Assembly (NCBI GenBank): GCA_025465385.1
Contig: JAODNG010000581.1
Location: forward strand, 1 to 9,813
Reading direction: 5' to 3'
DNA: 9,813 bases
From: Pseudonocardiales bacterium
Lineage (GTDB): Bacteria > Actinomycetota > Actinomycetes > Mycobacteriales > Pseudonocardiaceae
Both the position numbers and the translations under genes were made by a program. The notes under the pieces were generated by a model that worked only from the letters and a program-made list of their open reading frames with translations, did not search any database and was not told the origin of the DNA. Below, piece after piece: positions 1 through 4,541 of this stretch (within the stretch, counting starts at the first letter, position 1; the number at the start of each line of letters is the position of its first letter).

Positions 1-1
1 C

Positions 2-871
2 GGCGACGGATCGTGGACCGAGTGGGTGGCGACCGGCTCGAAGACACCCGCACGGCTGGGCGCCGCGGTGACCGGTGTGCAGACCCGCATCGTGCTGCGT
101 GCCGGCCCGGATGGCGTAAGCCCCCTGGTGCGATCAGTGCGGCTGACCGCGCAGCCCGGTATACAGCTGCTCGCTTCCCGTCCGCACAATGCTCGCAGCT
201 ACCGGGTTTTTGCCACCCGCGAGGGCCTCACCGGGGCTACCACCGCGAACGGGCACGTGATCCACGAACGGGATCATTTCGTCGCGCTGCCCTCGCGCCG
301 GGGGCTGGCCCCCCGCGGCTCGGGTGACTACACGGTGAAGATCTGCGCGAGCAACGGGCGGTGCGAATGGGCGCCGGTGTGGGACGTCGGTCCATGGAAC
401 ACCACCGATGATTACTGGAACCCCGCCGAGAACCGCGAGTCCTGGCCTGACGTAGCGCAGGGAACCCCCGAGGCACAGACCGCTCACGACGACGGGTATC
501 ACGAAGGCTTGGACCAGTTCGGCAGGAAAGTGCTCAACCCGGCCGGGATCGACCTGGCGGACGGAACTTTCTTGGACGGTCTGGGGCTGCGCAACAACAG
601 CTGGGTCACCGTCACGTACCTGTGGACTGACGACGGGGCGCCGGCCATCGTGCAACTCCCGATTCTGCCCGTCTACAGCGGCCCCGGCGCGCAGTACCCG
701 GTGGTGGGACTGGCGGCGCAGCGGGCGAAACTGCTCGTCGAGTGCACCGCCACCGGCAGCGCCGGACCCGCTGATCGGTGGCTGCGAATCGGCCCGAAGC
801 AGTACATCTCGGCCGCGCACGTCACTATCAGCAGTACTCAAGCAGCGGGTACCCGCTGCGCGACCCCGTAG
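2..871 (+). CDS. Secreted protein with C-terminal SH3-like domain (5' partial)
   Basis: The reading frame is open from the left edge (codons from base 2) to a TAG at 869-871, so about 289 codons of the C-terminal part are visible and the start lies outside the window. A GTG at 26-28 is unlikely to be the true start, because the frame before it already reads as plausible protein (DGSWTEW). The visible part starts with beta-rich sequence. It continues with a Trp/Asp-rich section (CEWAPVWDVGPWNTTDDYW, then NNSWVTVTYLW) and ends in a segment (LPVYSGPGAQYPVVG to DRWLRIG..YISAAHV) that looks like a bacterial SH3 (SH3b) fold, which commonly binds cell wall. I infer an exported or cell-wall-associated protein; no catalytic motif is visible and the N-terminus is missing, so enzyme class cannot be assigned. 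menA begins 9 bases after its stop. Confidence 0.75.
   Translation, partial: GDGSWTEWVATGSKTPARLGAAVTGVQTRIVLRAGPDGVSPLVRSVRLTAQPGIQLLASRPHNARSYRVFATREGLTGATTANGHVIHERDHFVALPSRRGLAPRGSGDYTVKICASNGRCEWAPVWDVGPWNTTDDYWNPAENRESWPDVAQGTPEAQTAHDDGYHEGLDQFGRKVLNPAGIDLADGTFLDGLGLRNNSWVTVTYLWTDDGAPAIVQLPILPVYSGPGAQYPVVGLAAQRAKLLVECTATGSAGPADRWLRIGPKQYISAAHVTISSTQAAGTRCATP
842..859. promoter_or_regulatory. Perfect 18-bp palindrome upstream of menA
   Basis: GCAGCGGGTACCCGCTGC is identical to its reverse complement over 18 bases. It lies in the last codons of the upstream gene and ends 21 bases before the menA GTG. Because it has no loop it is a poor RNA hairpin but a good shape for a dimeric regulator site. 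Its position would be about -39 to -22 relative to a leaderless menA transcript. Regulatory function is inferred only from symmetry and position. Confidence 0.35.
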
Positions 872-880
872 AGTTGCAGC
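869..880 (+). promoter_or_regulatory. Possible leaderless -10 element for menA
   Basis: TAGAGT (869-874) fits the actinobacterial TANNNT -10 pattern. It is followed by six bases and then the menA GTG at 881, so transcription would begin at the start codon. There is no convincing Shine-Dalgarno sequence before this GTG, which fits a leaderless message. The stop codon of the upstream gene forms the first three bases. No clear -35 is visible, so this is a weak call. Confidence 0.3.
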
Positions 881-1876
881 GTGGCGAGCATGGCGCAGTG
901 GGTGCAGGGGGCGCGGCCACGCACGTTGCCCAACTCGATCGCCCCCGTGCTCGCGGGCTGGGGTGCAGCCGCCGCATGTGGCGCGTCACACGGTGCCGGA
1001 TCAGACTGGTCCGGATCAGACTGGTCCGGATCACAATGGGCCGGGTCGCAATGGGCGCGGGCGCTGCTCGCATTGGTCGTGGCGCTGGCCCTACAGATCG
1101 GGGTCAACTACGCCAACGACTACTCCGACGGCATTCGCGGGACCGACGCCCTCCGGGTGGGGCCGATGCGGCTGGTCGGGTCCGGTGTTGCGACGCCCGG
1201 CGCGGTACGCACCGCCGCGCTGGCCAGCTTCGCGGTTGCCGCGGTGGCCGGACTGACGCTGATCGCACTCGCCGGACAGTGGTGGCTGCTGGTGGTCGGC
1301 GCCGCGTGTCTTGCCGGGGCGTGGTACTACACCGGCGGGGCTCGCCCGTACGGCTATGCCGGGCTTGGTGAGCTGGCTGTGTTCCTCTTCTTCGGGCTGG
1401 TCGCGGTTCTCGGCACCGAGTACGTCGTCGGCGGACGGATCACCCTCACTGGTGGCTTCGCGGCGGTTGCGGTGGGAGCGATGTCGGCCGCGGTGCTGGT
1501 GGCCAACAACCTGCGCGATATTCCCACCGACGCCGCAACAGCCAAGCGCACACTTGCGGTTCGGCTCGGCGAGCACCGGACCAGGATGCTTTACACAGCG
1601 CTGGTGGCCGTCCCGTTCGCGGTGACTCTCGGCTTGGCGGTCAGTCGGTGGGCCGCGGTGGCCGCCCTGCTCGCGGTGATCTTCGCCGGTCCCGCACTCC
1701 GCCGGGTCTGGGCCGGGGCAACCGGACCGCAGCTGATCCGCGTGCTCCGGGACACCGGGTTGGCGTTGCTGGTGTGGGCCGCCGCCACCGCGGCCGCACT
1801 GGCTTTCACAGCGACCAATGACGTGGCCGCATACCCGACGCTATCCAGGTTTTTCACCATGGAGCTGCTGACGTAG
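881..1876 (+). CDS. menA: 1,4-dihydroxy-2-naphthoate polyprenyltransferase (MenA)
   Basis: MenA is an integral membrane enzyme of the UbiA prenyltransferase family. It joins a polyprenyl chain to 1,4-dihydroxy-2-naphthoate, giving demethylmenaquinone for the respiratory quinone pool. The 331-residue product shows the first aspartate-rich motif, NYANDYSDGIRGTD (from about residue 76), and the second, NNLRDIPTD (about 209-217). YTGG..PYGYAGLGELAVFLFFG, typical of actinobacterial MenA, lies between them, with several hydrophobic helices. The GTG start at 881 gives MASMAQWVQGARPRTLPNSI, which resembles the M. tuberculosis N-terminus; an ATG three codons later (890) is possible. It is longer than the mycobacterial protein (about 290 residues), partly because of a pentapeptide repeat at residues 40-59 and a short C-terminal extension. 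Its 3' end overlaps the convergent DUF4229 gene by 36 bases. Confidence 0.95.
   Translation: MASMAQWVQGARPRTLPNSIAPVLAGWGAAAACGASHGAGSDWSGSDWSGSQWAGSQWARALLALVVALALQIGVNYANDYSDGIRGTDALRVGPMRLVGSGVATPGAVRTAALASFAVAAVAGLTLIALAGQWWLLVVGAACLAGAWYYTGGARPYGYAGLGELAVFLFFGLVAVLGTEYVVGGRITLTGGFAAVAVGAMSAAVLVANNLRDIPTDAATAKRTLAVRLGEHRTRMLYTALVAVPFAVTLGLAVSRWAAVAALLAVIFAGPALRRVWAGATGPQLIRVLRDTGLALLVWAAATAAALAFTATNDVAAYPTLSRFFTMELLT
998..1057 (+). repeat. Four tandem 15-bp units inside menA
   Basis: The units are GGATCAGACTGGTCC twice in exact copy (998-1012, 1013-1027), then GGATCACAATGGGCC (1028-1042) and GGGTCGCAATGGGCG (1043-1057). They are in frame and encode GSDWS, GSDWS, GSQWA, GSQWA. They sit in the loop between the first hydrophobic helix and the helix leading to the first Asp motif, so the copy number could vary without breaking the frame or the active site. 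Confidence 0.9.
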
Positions 1877-2137
1877 CCGGTCCCGTTCAGCTTTCCGGCG
1901 CCCGGCGACCACGGCCAGCCCGGTGTTCACCCGGCCCCGCAACCCGCCCAGCAACACCATCGACAGCGGAAGCGCCAGCACCATCGCAAGCAGGGCCGAT
2001 ACCAGCAGTGGAACGCCGACCAGGAATAACACCAACGCCGCGACGGTCACCAGCGCCAGCCGGGCAACGCTGTAGAGGGCGATGTCGCGAGCGAGAGTTC
2101 GGCCGATCGGCGGTTTCTGCGGTGCCACCACGACCAC
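1841..2137 (-). CDS. DUF4229-type small membrane protein
   Basis: A 98-residue protein (from GTG 2137) with a short polar N-terminus, then two hydrophobic helices around YSVARLALVTVAALVLFLVG and VPLLVSALLAMVLALPLSMVLL. A basic tail follows (RGRVNTGLAVVAGRRKAERDRLRQQL). This layout fits the actinobacterial DUF4229 family of unknown function, which I recall as often lying near menA and cytochrome c biogenesis genes. Starts at GTG 2137, 2131 and 2128 are all possible and none has a good Shine-Dalgarno. A TAAGCT -10-like hexamer (2145-2140) would place a leaderless start at GTG 2131. The gene faces menA and its last 36 bases overlap the menA 3' end. Family assignment is by pattern and is moderately sure; the gene itself is well supported by position and membrane topology. 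Confidence 0.75.
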   Translation of the reverse strand: MVVVAPQKPPIGRTLARDIALYSVARLALVTVAALVLFLVGVPLLVSALLAMVLALPLSMVLLGGLRGRVNTGLAVVAGRRKAERDRLRQQLHGEKPG

Positions 2138-2175
2138 TGAGCTTAGACCAGTCGACTGCTGAGGGACGTTGAGAT

Positions 2176-2200
2176 GTGTAGCAGTCCGGACAACGGGTAC
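2176..2200 (+). promoter_or_regulatory. SigB/SigF-type promoter candidate for the 2244-3541 gene pair
   Basis: GTGT (2176-2179), a 15-base spacer, and GGGTAC (2195-2200) match the actinobacterial general-stress sigma pattern GNNT-N14-16-GGGTA(C/T) known for Streptomyces SigB and close to mycobacterial SigF. The start point would fall near 2207, giving a leader of about 37 bases that holds the GGAGG at 2234-2238. It is the only promoter-like sequence I see in the 106-base gap. The assignment is by motif only. Confidence 0.5.
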
Positions 2201-2243
2201 TTAACGACCAGCGACATAGCTCTTGAAGTGCGTGGAGGCGGTC

Positions 2244-2780
2244 ATGGGCACGATCGGTTGGATCATTCTTGCGATCATCATCGTGGCAGTGATCGTGGCG
2301 GCGGCGTTGGCGATGCACTCGCGGAACCGGGCCCGGCTGCAGGAACGATTCGGACCTGAGTATGACCGCGAGGTGGCCGCGCGCGGTAGCGAGCGGGACG
2401 CGGCGCGGCATCTCAGCGACGTCGCCGGCCGCCGTGACCAGTTGGACATCCGCCCGCTGGATCGGTCGGCCCGCGACCGCTACACCCAGCGGTGGGAGGC
2501 TGTGCAATCTGACTTCGTCGACCAGCCCGCAGGGGCGCTCGACGAAGCTGATCGCCTGATCACCGATGTGATGCGCGATCGTGGCTACCCGGTCGAGGAC
2601 TTTGGTGAGCGCGCCGAACTCGTCGCCGCAGACCATCCACAGGTCGTTGAGCATTACCGCGCGGCGCATGCCGCGCGACGGGACCATCACGGCAGCCCTG
2701 GCGCCGTTGACACCGAGGAGCTCCGGCAGGCCTTCGTGCATTACCGCGCGCTGTTCGACGAGCTGGTGCTCGATCATTAA
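2244..2780 (+). CDS. Membrane-anchored protein of unknown function, actinobacterial family
   Basis: 178 residues from ATG 2244, chosen because GGAGG (2234-2238) lies five bases upstream; an earlier in-frame TTG at 2223 has no such site. One N-terminal transmembrane helix (about residues 4-24, IGWIILAIIIVAVIVAAALAM) is followed by a basic stretch (HSRNRARLQERFG). That suggests the soluble part faces the cytoplasm. Residues about 78-178 form a helical domain containing RWEAVQSDFVDQP, DRGYPVEDFGERAE, DHPQVVEHYRAAH and TEELRQAFVHYRALFDELV. I recall this set of motifs from uncharacterised actinobacterial proteins. The next gene, 29 bases downstream, ends in a shorter version of the same domain, so the two are probably paralogous partners in one operon. 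The function is unknown. The upstream SigB/SigF-like promoter suggests stress induction. Confidence 0.85.
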   Translation: MGTIGWIILAIIIVAVIVAAALAMHSRNRARLQERFGPEYDREVAARGSERDAARHLSDVAGRRDQLDIRPLDRSARDRYTQRWEAVQSDFVDQPAGALDEADRLITDVMRDRGYPVEDFGERAELVAADHPQVVEHYRAAHAARRDHHGSPGAVDTEELRQAFVHYRALFDELVLDH

Positions 2781-2809
2781 GACGCGAGACATCACTTTCG
2801 GAGGAACCC

Positions 2810-3541
2810 ATGGACACCCAGCTGGAATCCGAAGAGCAAGAACGGCGAGAAGGTCTAGGCGGGCGAGTACGACGTTTCATCGACAGTGAGCTGAACCGCG
2901 CCCTGGATAAAAAGGACCGCCACACCGACGAGGGCCATACGGTTACTTCCAGTGCACCGACTCCTGGTTCCGAGTTCGATCGGCCATCTGCAACCGACCG
3001 TGAAGAAGGCGACTCGCCCGGCAGCACCGCCCACCCGGTGACCACCGCGCCGGTGGACGCGCCGTACAGCTCTTCCGTAGATGAACCCCGCTCTTCCGTA
3101 GACGAGCCCCGCTCTTCCGTAGATGAACCCCGCCGCCCTTCTGTAGACGAAGCTCGCTCTTCCGTGGATGAACCCCGCTCCTCGGTAGACGAACCTCGCG
3201 ACCACGGTTTTCCCGCGCACGATCCCAGCGTCGATGAGACGGCCGTCGGCCGCGCGCATGACCGCTCGAGCGCAGAAGCGGCCGCCGATGGCAGTGCGGA
3301 GCGGGTGGGACTCCTTACCGACCCAGCTGGCCTTCGGGACGAGTGGCAACGAGTGCAGAGCACGTTCGTCGACGACCCGCAGTCTGCGGTCCATGAGGCC
3401 AGCGTGCTGGTGGACCGCACATTGCAAGAGATCCAGCGCAACGTCTCCCGCGGGCAGACCGGCAACCCGACATCGACCGAGGACTTGCGGGTGAGTTTCC
3501 AGCGCTACCGCGAATTCTTCCAACGGTTACTGTCTGCTTGA
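2810..3541 (+). CDS. Repeat-containing acidic protein of unknown function, paralogous C-terminus to preceding gene
   Basis: 243 residues from ATG 2810, with GGAGGA at 2800-2805 four bases upstream. Three parts can be seen. The N-terminus (1-50) is charged and probably helical (LGGRVRRFIDSELNRAL). The middle is low-complexity and likely disordered, with six SSVDEPR-type heptapeptides at residues 88-130 and a decayed seventh copy (PSVDETA) after them. The C-terminal domain (about 177-243) contains EWQRVQSTFVDDPQSAVHEA and TSTEDLRVSFQRYREFFQRLL. It aligns by eye with the RWEAVQSDFVDQP and TEELRQAFVHYRALFDELV segments of the preceding protein but lacks the long DRGYP...DHPQVVEHYRAAH insert. No signal peptide or membrane helix is visible, so it is probably cytoplasmic, perhaps a soluble partner of its anchored neighbour. 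No known enzymatic motif was found. The gene ends before a strong hairpin at 3567-3600. Confidence 0.85.
   Translation: MDTQLESEEQERREGLGGRVRRFIDSELNRALDKKDRHTDEGHTVTSSAPTPGSEFDRPSATDREEGDSPGSTAHPVTTAPVDAPYSSSVDEPRSSVDEPRSSVDEPRRPSVDEARSSVDEPRSSVDEPRDHGFPAHDPSVDETAVGRAHDRSSAEAAADGSAERVGLLTDPAGLRDEWQRVQSTFVDDPQSAVHEASVLVDRTLQEIQRNVSRGQTGNPTSTEDLRVSFQRYREFFQRLLSA
3071..3199 (+). repeat. In-frame 21-bp tandem repeats encoding SSVDEPR
   Basis: Units start at 3071, 3092, 3113, 3137, 3158 and 3179. An extra CGC codon (3134-3136) separates the third and fourth. The DNA units differ mainly at silent positions (GTAGATGAACCC versus GTAGACGAGCCC), plus one variant unit reading PSVDEAR. Repetition with mostly silent drift suggests duplication followed by selection on the peptide. 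The units are contiguous coding repeats, without spacers. Confidence 0.9.
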
Positions 3542-3566
3542 TCATTACCGGTGCGGATCGCAAAAA

Positions 3567-3600
3567 TCGGCCCCTGGCCCAATGAAGGGCCAGGGGCCGA
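3567..3600. terminator. Bidirectional intrinsic terminator
   Basis: TCGGCCCCTGGCCC (3567-3580) and GGGCCAGGGGCCGA (3587-3600) form a perfect 14-bp stem with the loop AATGAA. On the minus strand it is followed by TTTTT (complement of 3566-3562), making a classic terminator for the gene at 3618-3788. On the plus strand a shorter T-run (ACTTTG) follows, so it can also stop the 2244-3541 transcript. It lies between two converging genes, as expected for a shared terminator. Confidence 0.85.
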
Positions 3601-3617
3601 ACTTTGATCAGGTCTGC

Positions 3618-3788
3618 TCAGGTCTGGACTCTCTTCTCATCTCCAGCACTGATGTCCCTCGGAGGCTGCTCAGCGGTGGCGGGATCCGGCTCGTTCTCAC
3701 CGGCGCCGAGGTTGGATTCCTCCCCGACCTTGTTGAAACGCTCCTTCAGCTCCTCCGCCGAAGGTGCATTTGTCCGGTCCTCAGCCAT
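3618..3788 (-). CDS. Small acidic protein (56 aa), unknown function
   Basis: The minus strand reads ATG at 3788 to TGA at 3618 and encodes 56 residues. The protein starts MAEDRTNAPSAEELKERFNK and continues with VGEESNLGAGENEPDPATAE before ending EKRVQT. It is rich in Glu/Asp, has a predicted amphipathic helix around AEELKERFNKVGEE, and has no Cys, Trp or membrane segment. Evidence that it is a true gene: a GAGGAG Shine-Dalgarno a few bases before the ATG, a SigB/SigF-like promoter about 40 bases upstream, and a strong terminator directly downstream at 3567-3600. I do not recognise a named family. Small, acidic, intrinsically flexible proteins under stress sigma control are known in actinobacteria, and that is the most I would infer. 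Confidence 0.75.
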   Translation of the reverse strand: MAEDRTNAPSAEELKERFNKVGEESNLGAGENEPDPATAEQPPRDISAGDEKRVQT

Positions 3789-3827
3789 GGTTGCTCCTCT
3801 CCGTGCAGGATACGACTGTGGTCTGGG

Positions 3828-3853
3828 TTACCCCGGCGGGCTTCGCCGTAAAC
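3828..3853 (-). promoter_or_regulatory. SigB/SigF-type promoter candidate for the 56-aa gene
   Basis: Read on the minus strand, GTTTAC (3853-3848), a 14-base spacer and GGGTAA (3833-3828) match the general-stress sigma consensus GTTT(AA)-N12-15-GGGTA closely. The expected start near 3820 gives a leader of about 30 bases that includes the GAGGAG ribosome site. The promoter also lies in a small dyad (TGGGTT 3824-3829 / AACCCA 3851-3856, with inner CGGCG/CGCCG), which may be incidental. Confidence 0.55.
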
Positions 3854-3870
3854 CCACGCGCCGCGCCACC

Positions 3871-3924
3871 GTGGGCGGCGTGCGGCTGCTGCTGCGCGGG
3901 GAGGAGCCTCCGCACGCCGCCCAC
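3871..3924. repeat. Perfect 15-bp inverted repeat with 24-base loop
   Basis: GTGGGCGGCGTGCGG (3871-3885) pairs completely with CCGCACGCCGCCCAC (3910-3924) across a 24-base loop. It lies in the 275-bp spacer (3789-4063) between the divergent 56-aa gene and bldC. No T-run follows on either strand, so it is not a standard terminator. It could be a structured leader of bldC, part of an untranslated RNA, or an insertion-derived repeat. The rest of the spacer holds the minus-strand promoter, an operator-like dyad and the bldC ribosome site, and no convincing further gene. Confidence 0.6.
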
Positions 3925-3998
3925 CTGCACTGGCCGATTTGGCTGCTTAGTCCCATTACCGGCGCTTTACCTCTACAGCACCGTTCGAGTACCTGGCG

Positions 3999-4017
3999 CG
4001 TGACCTGTCACGATACT
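3999..4017 (+). promoter_or_regulatory. Operator-like dyad abutting a possible -10, upstream of bldC
   Basis: CGTGAC-CT-GTCACG (3999-4012) is a perfect 6-bp-arm dyad. Its last base is the first of GATACT (4012-4017), which resembles a -10 box. A start near 4024 would give bldC a leader of about 40 bases with GGGGAGG at 4051-4057. A dimeric repressor bound here would cover the promoter. No good -35 is visible and the dyad does not resemble the AATT direct repeats reported for BldC itself, so autoregulation is not implied. Confidence 0.35.
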
Positions 4018-4063
4018 CCGGTAGGTCCCGACTGCGAGGTCGACGAGTTTGGGGAGGCCCGCG

Positions 4064-4291
4064 ATGTCCCAGCCACAGTCCACTGAACGCCTACTGACCC
4101 CAGGGGAGGTAGCGGCATTGTTCCGCGTGGATCCGAAAACCGTCACCCGGTGGGCCTCCGCCGGGCGGATCGGCTCCATCAGGACCCCGGGCGGCCACCG
4201 ACGGTTCCGGGAAACGGAGGTGCGTGCGCTGCTCGCCTCGCTCACCACCCCGGCGCCGTTGGATCGCCCTTCTCGCAGGGCCGCCGGATGA
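4064..4291 (+). CDS. bldC: BldC-type MerR-like DNA-binding regulator
   Basis: 75 residues from ATG 4064, chosen for GGAGG (4053-4057) six bases upstream; a TTG at 4049 would lie ahead of the ribosome site. The core LLTPGEVAALFRVDPKTVTRW is the MerR-type winged helix-turn-helix start. It is followed by ASAGRIGSIRTPGGHRRFRE and then TEVRALLASL, nearly matching Streptomyces BldC, which is about 68 residues and controls the onset of development. The protein has no effector domain, as is usual for BldC, which binds DNA cooperatively at direct repeats. It is conserved widely in actinobacteria, including non-sporulating ones, so the name does not prove a sporulating life cycle. The C-terminal tail (TTPAPLDRPSRRAAG) is slightly longer than in Streptomyces. 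The small gene at 4365 follows after 73 bases on the same strand. Confidence 0.93.
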   Translation: MSQPQSTERLLTPGEVAALFRVDPKTVTRWASAGRIGSIRTPGGHRRFRETEVRALLASLTTPAPLDRPSRRAAG

Positions 4292-4364
4292 CATCCGGGT
4301 GACAGGTTCGCCAGCTTCTCGTGACGCTACTACGCTGGGTGGCGACGTGGAGGAGGTGGCCGCC

Positions 4365-4532
4365 GTGACCTACGTGATGGCGGCGATCGGGGTGGCTGGG
4401 GTTGCAGCGCTGCTGTGGAAGGCGTTGGCCCCGCAGCGTCCGCACGCGCGCTCAGTACTTGCACCGGACGACGATCCGGAGTTTCTCCGAGGCCTGAACG
4501 GAAAGCGGCAGCAGCCGAACGACGAAAGTTAA
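4365..4532 (+). CDS. Small single-pass membrane protein, unknown function
   Basis: 55 residues from GTG 4365. That start is chosen because AGGAGG (4351-4356) lies eight bases upstream; GTG 4374 or ATG 4377 are alternatives. An N-terminal hydrophobic helix (about residues 2-18, TYVMAAIGVAGVAALLW) leads into a basic linker and the motif APDDDPEFLRGL, then a polar tail. I recall the APDDDPEFL-type motif from uncharacterised small actinobacterial membrane proteins. A TACGCT hexamer (4331-4336) could be a -10, giving the gene its own promoter in the 73-base gap after bldC. It converges on the ParA-like gene with only nine bases between the stop codons. The function is unknown. Confidence 0.75.
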   Translation: MTYVMAAIGVAGVAALLWKALAPQRPHARSVLAPDDDPEFLRGLNGKRQQPNDES

Positions 4533-4541
4533 TCCTCCCCG

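Noticed and set aside
134..841. Minus-strand frame of 235 codons opposite the secreted protein
   Set aside because: The plus-strand protein has coherent domain-like sequence and codon bias; the opposite frame is Arg/Gly/Pro-rich with no recognisable motif.
1887..2795. Long minus-strand open frame of about 300 codons
   Set aside because: It is antisense to the well-supported gene at 2244-2780 and overlaps the DUF4229 gene in another frame; its translation is Arg/Pro/His-rich without motifs, as expected of a shadow frame in high-GC DNA.
3071..3199. CRISPR-like array
   Set aside because: The 21-bp units are contiguous, have no spacers and stay in frame in a coding region.
2560..3523. Two long minus-strand frames with their own repeat peptides opposite the SSVDEPR gene
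   Set aside because: Their repeats are just the complement of the 21-bp coding units; the plus-strand gene has a ribosome site, operon position and a domain shared with its neighbour, while these have none.
3789..4063. Short open frames in the spacer before bldC on both strands
   Set aside because: They have no ribosome sites, no protein-like composition and cross the inverted repeat and promoter elements.
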